A program made the translations under genes and the position numbers. Of a DNA stretch of 64,000 nucleotides, positions 43,710-54,339 are shown piece by piece (the stretch's first letter is position 1; every line of letters begins with the position of its first letter). The notes beneath the pieces are model-generated. The model saw nothing but the letters and a program-made list of their open reading frames with translations. It was not told the origin of the DNA and made no database searches. Origin of the DNA: Bacteroidota bacterium (lineage in GTDB: Bacteria; Bacteroidota; Bacteroidia; Bacteroidales; FEN-979); the NCBI GenBank assembly GCA_026391775.1, contig JAPLDK010000052.1, positions 1 to 64,000 of the forward strand, read 5' to 3'.

Positions 43710-44156
43710 ATGTTTATGCGAGGATCCATTCGCCGGGGATCGGTTTTAGCTCTGTTTTTATTGGTGTTTTTGTTTTCCTGCTCCAAGAAGAGCAATGAGC
43801 AGCAGCCGGAAATCCCTTATGTAGTGGTGAACTTTGTTATAAACCCGAATTCAACCCAGTATATCGAACTGAATCATATCGGAGGGTATGTGCCTGTAAC
43901 CGGTGGTTACAAGGGAATACTGATTTACCGTAAGACGGAGACTGAATTTATGGCATTTGAAAGGGCCTGTGCATATGACCCCACAGCCGACAGTGCCCAG
44001 GTAAGGATGGATGCCTCGGGAATCACCTGTTACTGTCCTAAATGCAAGTCGAAATATATAATTCTTGACGGTTCCCCATACGAAGGACCCTCACACTGGG
44101 CCCTCAAACAATACCGGACGAACTATGACGGGTCATACCTGTATGTCATGAATTAA
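43710..44156 (+). CDS. Lipoprotein with degenerate Rieske-like domain
   Basis: A 148-residue exported lipoprotein: N-terminal helix, then the lipobox LFSCS. The remainder (about 30-148) resembles a small Rieske ferredoxin fold, with the two cluster-binding loops at ERACAYDP and CYCPKCKSKY and the following DGSPYEGPSHWALKQY. The canonical CxH ... CxxH ligands are not kept; the loops read CxY and CxxC, so a normal 2Fe-2S Rieske cluster is unlikely. The cysteines might form a disulfide or bind metal. It converges with ahcY with three bases between stops. Confidence 0.65.
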   Translation: MFMRGSIRRGSVLALFLLVFLFSCSKKSNEQQPEIPYVVVNFVINPNSTQYIELNHIGGYVPVTGGYKGILIYRKTETEFMAFERACAYDPTADSAQVRMDASGITCYCPKCKSKYIILDGSPYEGPSHWALKQYRTNYDGSYLYVMN

Positions 44157-44159
44157 TTC

Positions 44160-45581
44160 CTAATACCGGTAATGTTCCGGTTTATAAGGTCCATCGAGGG
44201 GAACCCCGAGATAATCAGCCTGATCGTTTGTGAGCCTGGTAAGTTTAACCCCAAGCTGTTCCAGATGCAGGCGGGCTACTTCCTCGTCGAGTTTTTTTGA
44301 TAAGCGGTAGACATCCACCTTGTAATTGTTTTTCCAGAGGTCAAGTTGTGCAAGGGTCTGGTTTGTAAATGAATTGGACATCACAAAAGAAGGATGGCCG
44401 GTTGCACAGCCAAGGTTTACAAGCCGACCTTCTGCCAGAAGGTAAATGCACTTCCCGTCGGGATAAATATACTTGTCGACCTGGGGCTTTATATTTACGA
44501 TTTTAATCCCGGGCCAGTTGTTCAGCTGCTCAACCTGGATCTCATTATCAAAATGGCCGATGTTGCAGACAATCGATTCATCTTTCATTTTCGAGAGATG
44601 ATCGGCGGTAATTACATCTTTATTCCCCGTTGTCGTAACATAGATGTTGCCTTCCATCAGTGCTACCTCAACAGTTGATACTTCGAAGCCTTCCATTGCA
44701 GCCTGAAGGGCGCAGATGGGATCGATTTCAGTTATGATAACCCGGGCACCATAGGATTTCATTGAACGTGCACATCCCTTGCCCACATCGCCGTAACCCA
44801 GAACCACGACAACTTTACCTGCAATCATCACATCGGTGGCACGTTTGATGCCATCGGCCAGGGATTCGCGGCAGCCATAAAGATTATCGAATTTTGATTT
44901 AGTGACCGAATCGTTCACATTGATGGCGGGAACAAGGAGGGCTCCTTTTTCCATCATCTGGTAAAGCCTGTGAACCCCGGTGGTTGTTTCTTCCGAAACA
45001 CCTTTCCATTCTTTCACAACAGCATGCCAGTGTTTATTGTCTTCAAGATAAACCTCCTGCAGCTGTTTCATGAAAGCCTTTTCTTCCTGGCTGCTCGTTG
45101 CTGATTTCAGTATTTCCGGATTTCTTTCTGCTTCGAATCCCTTGTGGATCATAAGGGTTGCATCACCGCCGTCGTCTACAATAAGGTTAGGCCCTTTATT
45201 GCCCTCAAAGGTCAGTGCCTGGTAGGTGCACCACCAGTATTCTTCAAGGGTTTCCCCCTTCCATGCAAAGACCGGGATACCTTTTGCAGCAATAGCTGCG
45301 GCAGCATGATCCTGCGTGGAAAAAATGTTGCAGGAGGCCCAGCGGACAACAGCACCAAGTTCAATCAGGGTTTCGATCAGCACTGCAGTCTGAATGGTCA
45401 TATGCAGGGAACCGCTGATCCTTGCGCCCTTCAGGGGTTTTTCAACGGAATACTTTTTTCTGATCGACATCAGGCCCGGCATTTCCTTCTCTGCGATTTC
45501 AATTTCCTTGCGTCCCCAGTCGGCCAGGGAGATATCGGCAACTTTGAATTTTGCGTTTTTTTCCAACACGATCGTATGCAT
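44160..45581 (-). CDS. ahcY: Adenosylhomocysteinase
   Basis: A 473-residue cytoplasmic NAD-dependent enzyme that cleaves S-adenosylhomocysteine to adenosine and homocysteine, relieving methyltransferase inhibition. Visible motifs: [28 protein letters not shown], the NAD-binding [20 protein letters not shown], and the C-terminal [12 protein letters not shown] start at the ATG at 45581; the frame is open to 45632, but a -7 element at 45606-45613 lies within that extension. It faces the divergent phosphopantetheinyl transferase-metH-metF unit, whose product MetH uses the homocysteine made here. Confidence 0.96.
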   Translation of the reverse strand: MHTIVLEKNAKFKVADISLADWGRKEIEIAEKEMPGLMSIRKKYSVEKPLKGARISGSLHMTIQTAVLIETLIELGAVVRWASCNIFSTQDHAAAAIAAKGIPVFAWKGETLEEYWWCTYQALTFEGNKGPNLIVDDGGDATLMIHKGFEAERNPEILKSATSSQEEKAFMKQLQEVYLEDNKHWHAVVKEWKGVSEETTTGVHRLYQMMEKGALLVPAINVNDSVTKSKFDNLYGCRESLADGIKRATDVMIAGKVVVVLGYGDVGKGCARSMKSYGARVIITEIDPICALQAAMEGFEVSTVEVALMEGNIYVTTTGNKDVITADHLSKMKDESIVCNIGHFDNEIQVEQLNNWPGIKIVNIKPQVDKYIYPDGKCIYLLAEGRLVNLGCATGHPSFVMSNSFTNQTLAQLDLWKNNYKVDVYRLSKKLDEEVARLHLEQLGVKLTRLTNDQADYLGVPLDGPYKPEHYRY

Positions 45582-45605
45582 ATTTTTCAGGTTAAAATTG
45601 GGCTG

Positions 45606-45613
45606 CAAAGGTA
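45606..45613 (-). promoter_or_regulatory. -7 promoter element of ahcY
   Basis: The minus strand reads TACCTTTG, 25 bases before the ATG at 45581. It is back to back with the promoter of the opposite unit. Confidence 0.55.
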
Positions 45614-45644
45614 ATGATTTTTCCGAAATCATAGTAAATTGTTC

Positions 45645-45652
45645 TACCTTTG
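45645..45652 (+). promoter_or_regulatory. -7 promoter element of the PPTase-metH-metF unit
   Basis: TACCTTTG, 49 bases before the ATG at 45702. The two divergent -7 elements are 31 bases apart, so the polymerases would occlude each other and expression of the two arms may be linked. Confidence 0.55.
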
Positions 45653-45701
45653 ATGCAGTTCATTACGGTATATATTAAACCGGATTGTTTTTCGTGATTC
45701 C

Positions 45702-46406
45702 ATGCCCCTGATTTTTGAAAAAATATTACCCTTCGCACGTCTTGGTATATGGAATATCCTGGAAGATGAAGCATTTCTGCGGACTGCAGCCATGGCCATT
45801 CCTGAAGACCTTGAGGTTGTTGATACCTATAAAAATGAATCACGCAGAAAACAATGGTTTGCATGCCGGGCATTGCTGGCTCATCTGCTTCAGCTTCCAT
45901 CGGTCAACATCCGGTATGATGAGTTCGGGAAGCCTTCGCTGGAAGGTTTTTCCGGACACATTTCCCTTTCCCATACATCTGAATATGCAGCTGTTCTTGT
46001 CGATCATAAATGCCCTGCCGGAATCGATATTGAAAAGCTGAAACCCAGGATTGAACGGGTTGCAGCGCGTTTCCTGCAGGAAGAAGAACTGGTTCATATC
46101 CGGCAAATGGCCAAACGGCAGCTCGACGAAATAAGCCGGGATGAATGGACTGAAGGGCAATGTCATCCGCAGACAGAACTACTGTATTTATATTGGTGTT
46201 CCAAAGAAGCGTTATACAAATTTTATGGTAAACCCTCGGTTGATTTAAAAAATGATATCTACATCGGTGCATTTGATTACTTTTGTAACTCACAAGCCAC
46301 CTTCGCTGCCAGGGTAAGAGTCCCGGAAGGTGTTGGAAGCCATGATCTTCAATTCAAAAGAATAGGGGATCATATGCTTGTGTATACCTTATCGAAACAG
46401 GAATGA
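45702..46406 (+). CDS. 4'-phosphopantetheinyl transferase family protein
   Basis: A 234-residue Sfp-type enzyme that transfers phosphopantetheine from CoA to carrier proteins. Key motifs: [20 protein letters not shown] (P2), GIDIEKL with the Mg-binding Asp/Glu, and [13 protein letters not shown] (P3). Length agrees with the Sfp class rather than the 120-residue AcpS class. Its stop overlaps the metH start by 4 bases (ATGA), so it is translated together with methionine synthase, an odd pairing with no clear reason. No polyketide or non-ribosomal synthase is in the window; fabD is 12 kb away. Confidence 0.88.
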   Translation: MPLIFEKILPFARLGIWNILEDEAFLRTAAMAIPEDLEVVDTYKNESRRKQWFACRALLAHLLQLPSVNIRYDEFGKPSLEGFSGHISLSHTSEYAAVLVDHKCPAGIDIEKLKPRIERVAARFLQEEELVHIRQMAKRQLDEISRDEWTEGQCHPQTELLYLYWCSKEALYKFYGKPSVDLKNDIYIGAFDYFCNSQATFAARVRVPEGVGSHDLQFKRIGDHMLVYTLSKQE

Positions 46407-49400
46407 CAATATTAGAAGCTGCGATAAAAGAAAGGGTTCTGACACTCGACGGCGCCATGGGGACCATGGTCCAGAGGTATAAGCTCGATGAAGCGGCGTA
46501 CCGCGGTGAGAGGTTCAGGGATTTTCCACATCTTCTGAAGGGAAACAACGATATACTGGTACTCACCCAGCCCCAGATCATTCGCGAGATCCATGAGCAA
46601 TATCTTGAGGCGGGAGCAGATATAATTGAAACGGATACCTTCAACGGTACAAGCATTTCGCAGTCGGACTATCATACCGAAGAATACGTTTACGAGATCA
46701 ATGTTACAGCAGCCAGACTTGCAAAGGAAGCGGTAGATAATTTCACGGCTTCGGGTTCCGGTAAGCCACGCTGGGTCGCGGGTTCCATGGGGCCAACCAA
46801 TAAAACCGCATCCCTTTCGCCGGATGTCCAGAACCCGGCTTTCAGGGCAGTGACCTTTGACAGGCTGTATGAAGCATACCGCGAACAGGCCCGTGGCCTT
46901 CTCGACGGTGGTGTCGATCTTCTGATAGTTGAAACAATTTTCGACACCCTGAATGCGAAAGCTGCGCTGATAGCCGTTTTTGACGAGCTCGAATCCAGGG
47001 GGCCGGAGGGGAAAATTCCGGTTATTGCATCCGGAACAATTACCGATCTTTCGGGAAGGACGCTTTCGGGCCAGACTCTTCAGGCTTTCATTTACTCCTT
47101 ATCCCATTTTGACCTGTTTGCCCTTGGCCTCAATTGTGCGTTAGGTGCTAAGGAACTAAGGCCGTACATTCAGGAACTGTCCGAGAAGGCTCCGTTTCCT
47201 GTTATTGCTTATCCCAATGCAGGGCTGCCAAATCAATTCGGTGAATACGACCAGCCTCCCCAGGAAATGGCTGAATACATAAAAGACTTTCTGGATAACG
47301 GTTTCATTAATCTTGTTGGCGGATGTTGCGGTACTACGCCCGAATATATTGCCCGCTTTGCAGAACTGGCGGCCAGGGCCTCTCCAAGGATAGTGCCGCA
47401 ACGGAAGCACGAACTTCACCTCAGCGGTCTGGAGCCCCTTGTGATTTTTGAAGGAAGCAACTTCATCAATATCGGGGAACGCACCAATGTGAGCGGCTCC
47501 AAGAAATTTGCCCGGCTTATCAGGGAAGGAAACTATGAAGAGGCTTTGTCGGTTGCCCGTCAGCAGGTGGAAAACGGAGCCCAGGTCATCGATATAAGTA
47601 TGGATGAAGCCATGCTTGATGCCGAAAAATCTATGGTTGGCTTTCTGAATATGATCGCCTCCGATCCCGATATTGCCAGGGTCCCTGTAATGATAGATTC
47701 ATCAAAATGGTCGGTGCTTCAAAGTGGATTAAAATGTGTGCAGGGAAAATGCATAGTGAATTCAATCAGCCTTAAAGAAGGGGAAGCGGTTTTCCTGGAA
47801 CACGCAAGGTATATCAGGAATTTCGGTGCGGCTGCAGTGATCATGGCATTTGATGAAGACGGGCAGGCTACCTCCCTTGACAGGCGCATCGGGATTGCAA
47901 AACGTGCTTACGATCTTTTATTGGATAAAGCAGGTTTCAGGCCAGAAGATATAATATTCGATCCCAACATTCTTACCGTCGCCACCGGTATTGATGAGCA
48001 TAACAACTATGGTGTTGATTTTCTCAATGCCACGCGCTGGATCAAGGCAAATCTCCCCTATGCCAGTGTAAGCGGGGGTATCAGCAATCTTTCCTTTTCA
48101 TTCAGGGGGAATGACTTCCTGCGTGAAACCATGCATTCGGCTTTCCTGTTTCATGCGATCCAGGCAGGCTTGGATATGGGCATCGTTAATGCCGGACAGT
48201 TACCGGTTTACGACGAGATAGACAAAGTCCTGCTTAAACTTGTCGAAGATGTTATCCTGAACCGCAGAAAAGACGGTACGGAAAGGCTTCTTGCCTATGC
48301 CGACACAATGCAGGAAGGCCCCGACAAGGAAATGAAAATTGATGAATGGCGGCTTCTTCCGGTGGTTGAAAGACTGCAGCACTGCCTGATCAAAGGGATC
48401 ACCGAATATATCGAACAGGACCTTGAAGAGGCTTTGCCGCTCTTCGACCAGACATTGAAAATCATTGAGGGCCCGCTCATGGATGGAATGAACATAGTGG
48501 GTGACCTGTTCGGAAGCGGGAAAATGTTCCTCCCCCAGGTTGTCAAGAGCGCCAGGGTGATGAAAAAAGCTGTGGCATACCTTACTCCAAGGATCGAAGC
48601 TGAGAAGAAAGCAGGAGGTGGTGTCGCCAAGCCAAACGGAAAGGTCTTAATGGCGACCGTTAAAGGTGATGTTCACGACATAGGAAAAAATATTGTCGGT
48701 GTAATTCTTGCCTGCAATAATTACGAGGTCATCGACCTTGGCGTGATGGTGCCTTCCGAGAGGATCATTGCTGCTGCCCGTGAGCACAAGGTTGATGTTA
48801 TCGGCCTAAGCGGACTGATCACTCCCTCCCTTGAGGAAATGGTGCATGTTGCAAAGGAAATGAAACGGGAAAAACTGAGCATTCCCCTTATTCTGGGCGG
48901 AGCCACTACTTCCGAAATCCATACTGCGGTTAAAATTGAACAGGAATATCAGCATGGAGTGATCCATGTGAAGGATGCTTCAAAGGCAGTGGGTGTTGTG
49001 GCAAACCTGCTTTCGGATGAGAACCGCAGCAGATTTCTTGAAGGTGTAAAGACAAAATACGCAGGGATGCGCTCCCAGTATGATAAAAAAGCCGACCATG
49101 AATATCTCTCACTGACCGAGGCAAGAAGGAATAAACTCAGGATTGACTGGAAAAATGCTACGGCCCCCAAACCCCAGATGATTGGGACAAAAGCGTTTTA
49201 TGATTATCCACTGGATGAGCTGGTGCCGTTTATCGACTGGACATTCTTCTTCCATGCCTGGAAAATAGGAGGGAAATATCCCCTGATCTTTAATGATCCG
49301 GTGAAGGGTGTGGAAGCCAGGAAACTGTTTGATGACGCACAAAAACTTCTTGCCGATATACTGCAAAAGAAAATGCTGATCGCCCGAGGGGTCATTGGAT

Positions 49401-50077
49401 TATATCCCTGCAATTCAGTGGGAGATGATATTGAGATATATGCCGATGAACAGCGTTCCAGGGTGCTTACTATATTCAGATTTCTTCGCAACCAGCAGAA
49501 AAAGGAAGATAATGCACCCAATCTCTGCCTGGCCGATTTTATCGCGCCCAGGGATTCGGGAGTTCTTGATTATATGGGAGGGTTTGCTGTGACTGCCGGC
49601 CTGGGAGTTGAGGAATGGGCTTCAGTATTTGAACAGGACCTGGATGATTATAACGCCATCATGGTTAAAATACTTGCCGACCGGCTTGCCGAGGCATTTG
49701 CTGAAAACATGCACAGTCGCATCCGCCGCGAATTCTGGGGGTATGTAAAAGATGAAAACCTCGATGTCCCTTCCATGATTCGCGAAGAATACCAAGGTAT
49801 CAGGCCCGCACCGGGATATCCAGCCTGTCCCGAACATTCCGAAAAACGCATACTTTTCGATCTCCTGTCGGCCGAAACCAAAGTCGATATCCAACTGACC
49901 GAAAACTTTGCAATGTATCCCGCCGCCTCCGTTTCAGGCTTTTATTTTTCGCACCCTCTCTCACAATATTTTAACCTTGGAAAGATTAGCCGGGACCAGG
50001 TTGCCGACTATGCCCGACGGAAAGGACTGACAATCGAAAAAGCAGAAAAATTGCTTAACACCAACCTAAACTATTAA
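46403..50077 (+). CDS. metH: Cobalamin-dependent methionine synthase
   Basis: A 1224-residue modular enzyme making methionine from homocysteine and methyl-tetrahydrofolate. Modules in order: homocysteine domain 1-325 with zinc Cys244, Cys308 and Cys309 ([15 protein letters not shown]); folate/pterin domain about 345-640 ([16 protein letters not shown]); helical cap and B12 domain about 655-900 with [10 protein letters not shown] holding the cobalt-ligating His (about residue 758); and the AdoMet activation domain about 920-1224 ([12 protein letters not shown]). All modules are full length. metF follows after 3 bases and supplies its folate. B12 must be made or imported. Confidence 0.97.
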   Translation: MTILEAAIKERVLTLDGAMGTMVQRYKLDEAAYRGERFRDFPHLLKGNNDILVLTQPQIIREIHEQYLEAGADIIETDTFNGTSISQSDYHTEEYVYEINVTAARLAKEAVDNFTASGSGKPRWVAGSMGPTNKTASLSPDVQNPAFRAVTFDRLYEAYREQARGLLDGGVDLLIVETIFDTLNAKAALIAVFDELESRGPEGKIPVIASGTITDLSGRTLSGQTLQAFIYSLSHFDLFALGLNCALGAKELRPYIQELSEKAPFPVIAYPNAGLPNQFGEYDQPPQEMAEYIKDFLDNGFINLVGGCCGTTPEYIARFAELAARASPRIVPQRKHELHLSGLEPLVIFEGSNFINIGERTNVSGSKKFARLIREGNYEEALSVARQQVENGAQVIDISMDEAMLDAEKSMVGFLNMIASDPDIARVPVMIDSSKWSVLQSGLKCVQGKCIVNSISLKEGEAVFLEHARYIRNFGAAAVIMAFDEDGQATSLDRRIGIAKRAYDLLLDKAGFRPEDIIFDPNILTVATGIDEHNNYGVDFLNATRWIKANLPYASVSGGISNLSFSFRGNDFLRETMHSAFLFHAIQAGLDMGIVNAGQLPVYDEIDKVLLKLVEDVILNRRKDGTERLLAYADTMQEGPDKEMKIDEWRLLPVVERLQHCLIKGITEYIEQDLEEALPLFDQTLKIIEGPLMDGMNIVGDLFGSGKMFLPQVVKSARVMKKAVAYLTPRIEAEKKAGGGVAKPNGKVLMATVKGDVHDIGKNIVGVILACNNYEVIDLGVMVPSERIIAAAREHKVDVIGLSGLITPSLEEMVHVAKEMKREKLSIPLILGGATTSEIHTAVKIEQEYQHGVIHVKDASKAVGVVANLLSDENRSRFLEGVKTKYAGMRSQYDKKADHEYLSLTEARRNKLRIDWKNATAPKPQMIGTKAFYDYPLDELVPFIDWTFFFHAWKIGGKYPLIFNDPVKGVEARKLFDDAQKLLADILQKKMLIARGVIGLYPCNSVGDDIEIYADEQRSRVLTIFRFLRNQQKKEDNAPNLCLADFIAPRDSGVLDYMGGFAVTAGLGVEEWASVFEQDLDDYNAIMVKILADRLAEAFAENMHSRIRREFWGYVKDENLDVPSMIREEYQGIRPAPGYPACPEHSEKRILFDLLSAETKVDIQLTENFAMYPAASVSGFYFSHPLSQYFNLGKISRDQVADYARRKGLTIEKAEKLLNTNLNY

Positions 50078-50080
50078 AGA

Positions 50081-51037
50081 ATGCGAGTAATAGATATCAT
50101 CAAACAGGCCGATAAAACCTTATTTTCCTTTGAGCTGCTTCCCCCTCTCAGGGGTAACAGCATTGCAAGCATATACAAGGTAATTGACCCCCTGATGGAT
50201 TTCAACCCTTCATTTATCAACGTTACCTACCATCAGGAAGAAGTCGTTTATAAAAAGCATCCCAGCGGCCTGCTCGAAAAAAAGACGATCCGGAAAAGGC
50301 CGGGAACTGTTGCGATTTCGGCAGCAATAAAAAATAAATATACTTCTGTGGAAGTCGTGCCCCATTTGATCTGCGGAGGGTTCTCAAAAGAAGAAACAGA
50401 GTATGCCCTCATCGACTTTCATTACCTGGGGATTGATAACATCCTTGCCTTGAGAGGAGATGCCCCGAAAAACCTGAGGGCCTTCCAGCCAGAGGGAAAT
50501 GGGCACTCATATGCCAATGATCTGGTAAGCCAGATTGCTGAAATGAACAATGGAAAGTTCCTTGACGACGAAATGCAGCATACCTTCAAAACCAATTTTT
50601 GCATTGGTGTTGCCGGCTATCCCGAGAAACATATCGAAGCGCCCAACATGGCGACAGACCTGACCTACCTGAAAAAAAAGATCGATGCCGGCGCCGAGTT
50701 CATCATTACACAGATGTTCTTCGATAATACAAAATACTTCAGTTTTGTTGATGCATGCCGTAAGGAAGGGATCAGCGTCCCTATCATTCCGGGGATGAAA
50801 CCCATATGTACTATGCGCGAACTTACTGCATTGCCTCAGATTTTCTACATCGATATCCCGGAGAGACTGTCAAAGGAGATTCAGAAATGCACATCGAATG
50901 AAGATGTGTTCAAGGCAGGTATCGAATGGGGCATTGAACAGTCTAAGGAACTGCTTGATAACGGAGTTCCGGTATTGCATTATTTCACAGTCGGTATATC
51001 TGAAAACATACGCCAGATAGCAAAAGCAATCTTCTAA
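50081..51037 (+). CDS. metF: Methylenetetrahydrofolate reductase
   Basis: A 318-residue flavin TIM-barrel enzyme producing 5-methyl-tetrahydrofolate, the methyl donor for MetH three bases upstream. It has FSFELLPPLRG near the N-terminus with the catalytic Glu, NILALRGDAP in the middle and FIITQMFFDNTKY (folate/FAD region). Normal MetF length is about 290-320. It is likely transcribed with metH and followed by the pcrB-like gene after 10 bases. Confidence 0.96.
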   Translation: MRVIDIIKQADKTLFSFELLPPLRGNSIASIYKVIDPLMDFNPSFINVTYHQEEVVYKKHPSGLLEKKTIRKRPGTVAISAAIKNKYTSVEVVPHLICGGFSKEETEYALIDFHYLGIDNILALRGDAPKNLRAFQPEGNGHSYANDLVSQIAEMNNGKFLDDEMQHTFKTNFCIGVAGYPEKHIEAPNMATDLTYLKKKIDAGAEFIITQMFFDNTKYFSFVDACRKEGISVPIIPGMKPICTMRELTALPQIFYIDIPERLSKEIQKCTSNEDVFKAGIEWGIEQSKELLDNGVPVLHYFTVGISENIRQIAKAIF

Positions 51038-51047
51038 GCGTACATCT

Positions 51048-51779
51048 ATGGACCTCCTGAATAAACTGACTACAGATGCCTCCAGGGGCAGAAAAAAATT
51101 CGCCGTCCTCGTGGATCCTGATAAATCCACACCTGCTTCTCTTAAAAAGCTGGCAGGGATTGCTTCAAAGACCGGGGTCGATTACTTCTTCTTCGGGGGC
51201 AGCCTGCTGATGCACGGAAAAGGGGAAGCACAGATCCGTGTACTGCGCGACCATTCAGACATTCCCGTAATCCTGTTTCCAGGAAGCAGCCTGCAGGTAT
51301 ATCCTAATGCCCAGGGTATCTTGTTACTTTCACTTATTTCAGGGAGGAACCCCGACATGCTTATTGGTAAGCATGTGGAATCTGCCGCTTTGCTTAAAAC
51401 AAGCAAACTTGAGATCCTTCCTACCGGTTATATGCTGATCGACAGCGGCCGGCCCACCTCGGTTTCATACATCAGCAATACTCAGCCTATTCCTTCCGAT
51501 AAACCGGATATTGCAGTATGCACTGCAATTGCAGGAGAAATGCTGGGTTTGAAACTGATCTATATGGATGCCGGTTCAGGTGCACAGAACCCGGTGCCTG
51601 CAGAAATGATCAAACGGGTAAAGATGGAAACAACCCTTCCCCTGATCGTTGGCGGTGGTATTTCAGATCCGGTTAAGGCAAAAGCAGCCTTGAAAGCCGG
51701 AGCCGATGTGATTGTGATCGGAAATGCTATTGAGAAAAACCAGGGGCTGATACCGGAAATTGCAAATGTGGTGAGGTAG
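51048..51779 (+). CDS. Geranylgeranylglyceryl/heptaprenylglyceryl phosphate synthase (PcrB/GGGPS family)
   Basis: A 243-residue TIM-barrel prenyltransferase that joins a long prenyl chain to sn-glycerol-1-phosphate. Motifs: FAVLVDPDKSTPASL (metal-binding Asp), FFFGGSLLMHG, YMDAGSGAQNPVP (phosphate loop) and PLIVGGGISDPVKA. Its length and sequence fit the bacterial branch related to archaeal GGGP synthases (group II) better than the short Bacillus PcrB. The lipid made in Bacteroidota is not settled. It is 10 bases after metF and may be co-transcribed. It converges with elbB. Confidence 0.88.
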   Translation: MDLLNKLTTDASRGRKKFAVLVDPDKSTPASLKKLAGIASKTGVDYFFFGGSLLMHGKGEAQIRVLRDHSDIPVILFPGSSLQVYPNAQGILLLSLISGRNPDMLIGKHVESAALLKTSKLEILPTGYMLIDSGRPTSVSYISNTQPIPSDKPDIAVCTAIAGEMLGLKLIYMDAGSGAQNPVPAEMIKRVKMETTLPLIVGGGISDPVKAKAALKAGADVIVIGNAIEKNQGLIPEIANVVR

Positions 51780-51832
51780 ATACCGGATGTGGCAGCACTT
51801 TGCGCTGCAGATGGTAGATAACTATATATTCA

Positions 51833-52507
51833 TTATCGCTGAACGCAGCTATCCAGTATCTGGCATCCCCTTATCATTTCATTAACAATATTCTCCGTCC
51901 CCTCCGCTATCTGGCTTAACGTTGCATCAAGCATATAGCAGGGTGTTGTAAACAGTTTGTGAACCGGGTCGATTACGACCTGGCCATGATCTGAAATAAT
52001 GTTTTTGTTGCCTTTCTTTTCGATGAAGCCACCTGAAGCTGGATCCTGGCCCGTGGTTAGCTTCGCGCCCCTGAAGAGAATAGCAAGTATCACAGGGGCA
52101 ATACACATTGCACCAATCGGCTTGCCGGCTTCGTGCATGGCTTTGACAGCTTTCTCCACATCGGGGTTGACCTTTGCATCATCGCCCTCATAAGCCCAGC
52201 TGCAAAGATTTTTGGCAGCACCAAATCCACCGGGAAAAATTAAAGCATCAAAATCGTAAGCCTGAAATTCCCCCATAGGTTTGATATTTCCTCTTGTAAT
52301 TCTTGCGGATTCTGTAAGAACATTACGTTTTTCAAGTGCCGGTTTCCCATGGAGATGATCGATCACATGGTATTGTTCAATATCAGGAGCAAAACATTGG
52401 GATGAGGAACCTGCTTTGTCAATGGCCAGAAGTGTAAGTACTGCTTCCGTAATCTCGGCTCCGTCAAAAACCCCGCAACCTGCAAGGACTACTGCAAATT
52501 TTTTCAT
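51833..52507 (-). CDS. elbB: ElbB-like isoprenoid-associated DJ-1/PfpI protein
   Basis: A 224-residue class I glutamine amidotransferase-like protein. N-terminal VVLAGCGVFDGAEITEAVLT and central LIFPGGFGAAKNL with GAMCIAPVI (nucleophile-elbow Cys) identify ElbB, linked by name to isoprenoid synthesis and shown elsewhere to have glyoxalase activity. The final ten or so residues (GCQILDSCVQR) do not look like the family end and are encoded by DNA resembling the TATCTGGCATC repeat, so the natural stop may have been replaced. It converges with the prenyltransferase gene, also an isoprenoid enzyme. Confidence 0.9.
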   Translation of the reverse strand: MKKFAVVLAGCGVFDGAEITEAVLTLLAIDKAGSSSQCFAPDIEQYHVIDHLHGKPALEKRNVLTESARITRGNIKPMGEFQAYDFDALIFPGGFGAAKNLCSWAYEGDDAKVNPDVEKAVKAMHEAGKPIGAMCIAPVILAILFRGAKLTTGQDPASGGFIEKKGNKNIISDHGQVVIDPVHKLFTTPCYMLDATLSQIAEGTENIVNEMIRGCQILDSCVQR

Positions 52508-52592
52508 AATTTCTGCGTTATAATAGGATACATATTTTCCATAGTAAAATTATTAAAAATCACCACCTGTAAGTAAATTCATCATACATTCT

Positions 52593-52600
52593 TATTTTTG
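52593..52600 (+). promoter_or_regulatory. -7 promoter element of the sugar-aminotransferase operon
   Basis: TATTTTTG, 26 bases before the ATG at 52626. No clear -33 element. It would drive the wbpE-wbpD-wbpB-galE set. Confidence 0.4.
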
Positions 52601-52625
52601 TACAATCTAATAAAACTTTTTACTG

Positions 52626-53756
52626 ATGAAGAAAATACAAATGGTCGACTTAAGCAGTCAATACCTGAACATGAAAGAGGAGATAGATAAAGCAATACAT
52701 GAGGTGATTGATTCCTGTGCTTTTATCAACGGGCCTGCAGTGACAGCCTTTCAGAAAGACCTTGAGAAATATCTCGGGATAAAGCATGTGATTCCCTGTG
52801 CCAACGGAACCGATGCCCTTCAGGTTGCCATGATGGCCCTGGGATTGCAGCCCGGTGATGAGGTCATCACCACTTCATTTACTTTTATTGCCACTGCGGA
52901 AGTTATTGCCCTGCTTCGCCTTACCCCTGTTCTGGTGGATGTTGACCCGAATACATTCAACATTGACCTCAAGGCAATCGAAAGGGCGATCACCCCGAAA
53001 ACCAAAGCCATCGTACCGGTCCACCTTTTCGGACAATGTGCACCCATGGAAGAGATCATGGAAATTGCCTCAAAAAATAAGCTTGTTGTGATTGAGGACA
53101 ACTGTCAGGCTATCGGAGCCGATTATTATTTCAGCGACGGGAGCAATAAGAAAGCCGGTACTATAGGCCAGATTGGATGCACTTCATTTTTCCCTTCGAA
53201 GAACCTGGGATGCTATGGAGACGGAGGAGCCATCTTTACCAATGATGATGAACTGGCCAAACAGTTAAGAGTGGTGGTGAACCATGGAATGGCAGTGCGT
53301 TATTACCACGATTATGTCGGTGTCAACTCCCGACTCGACAGCATACAGGCAGCCATTTTGAAAGTTAAACTGCAGTATCTTGACCGTTATGCGGCAAAAA
53401 GAAAGGCAGCAGCAGATTTCTATGATAGAGCATTTACCGGCAATCCGAAACTGAAGACACCGGCAAGATATTCAAGATCGAATCATGTCTTTCATCAATA
53501 TACACTGGTGACTAATGATATCGATCGTTCGGCTTTGATCGCTCACCTGAATTCAAAGGAAATACCGGCTATGATCTATTATCCCGTACCTTTGCATCTG
53601 CAGAAAGCATACCTGGATCCAAGGTACAAGCCAGGGGATTTCCCGGTCACGGAACATCTCTCAAATACAGTTGTATCCCTTCCCATGCATACCGAACTGG
53701 ACGAGGAACAATTGAAACACATCACTGATACGGTGCTTGAATTTGTAAATGACTGA
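52626..53756 (+). CDS. DegT/DnrJ/EryC1-family sugar aminotransferase (WbpE-like)
   Basis: A 376-residue PLP enzyme that puts an amino group on a nucleotide-linked keto-sugar. The N-terminus has [15 protein letters not shown], the sugar-nucleotide loop [17 protein letters not shown], and the PLP lysine is in [17 protein letters not shown]. The next two genes encode an acetyltransferase and an oxidoreductase in the WbpE-WbpD-WbpB arrangement, so the likely substrate is UDP-3-keto-GlcNAcA, giving UDP-2-acetamido-3-amino-glucuronate. The stop codon touches the next start. Confidence 0.88.
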   Translation: MKKIQMVDLSSQYLNMKEEIDKAIHEVIDSCAFINGPAVTAFQKDLEKYLGIKHVIPCANGTDALQVAMMALGLQPGDEVITTSFTFIATAEVIALLRLTPVLVDVDPNTFNIDLKAIERAITPKTKAIVPVHLFGQCAPMEEIMEIASKNKLVVIEDNCQAIGADYYFSDGSNKKAGTIGQIGCTSFFPSKNLGCYGDGGAIFTNDDELAKQLRVVVNHGMAVRYYHDYVGVNSRLDSIQAAILKVKLQYLDRYAAKRKAAADFYDRAFTGNPKLKTPARYSRSNHVFHQYTLVTNDIDRSALIAHLNSKEIPAMIYYPVPLHLQKAYLDPRYKPGDFPVTEHLSNTVVSLPMHTELDEEQLKHITDTVLEFVND

Positions 53757-54339
53757 TATGGAAAAAGAATATTTTGCGCATGAAACGGCCGTCATTGACC
53801 AGGGTTGTAAGATAGGAAAAGGCAGCAAGATCTGGCATTTCACGCATATCATGAAAGACTGTGAGATTGGGGAAAACTGTAATCTCGGCCAGAATGTTGT
53901 TGTTTCTCCCCAGGTTATCCTGGGACGCAACGTGAAGGTCCAGAACAACGTTTCAATTTATACAGGTGTGATCTGTGAGGATGACGTTTTCCTTGGCCCT
54001 TCCATGGTGTTCACCAACGTGGTCAATCCCCGCTCCCATATCCTGAGAAGGGACCAGTACCAGCAAACCCTTGTGAAGCATGGTGCATCTATCGGCGCCA
54101 ATGCTACTATTGTATGTGGCCACGTAATAGGCGAATTTGCATTTATTGGTGCGGGAGCTGTGGTTACCAGGGATGTTCCTTCATATGCGCTCATAGTTGG
54201 CAATCCCGGCCGTCGACTTGGCTGGATGAGCGAATACGGCCACAGGCTTGAGTTTGATGAGCAGGGATATGCAATTTGTCCCGAAAGCGGGGAAAAATAC
54301 CAATACATCGACGGGAAAGTAATTAATTTAGGAAAATGA
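53749..54339 (+). CDS. Hexapeptide-repeat N-acetyltransferase (WbpD/WlbB-like)
   Basis: A 196-residue left-handed beta-helix enzyme with repeated hexapeptide motifs ([51 protein letters not shown]). It should acetylate the 3-amino group made by the preceding aminotransferase. Two starts are possible: ATG at 53749, overlapping the previous gene by 8 bases, or ATG at 53758, one base after its stop; both are plausible. The next gene overlaps by 4 bases, so the three are tightly coupled. Confidence 0.9.
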   Translation: MTDMEKEYFAHETAVIDQGCKIGKGSKIWHFTHIMKDCEIGENCNLGQNVVVSPQVILGRNVKVQNNVSIYTGVICEDDVFLGPSMVFTNVVNPRSHILRRDQYQQTLVKHGASIGANATIVCGHVIGEFAFIGAGAVVTRDVPSYALIVGNPGRRLGWMSEYGHRLEFDEQGYAICPESGEKYQYIDGKVINLGK

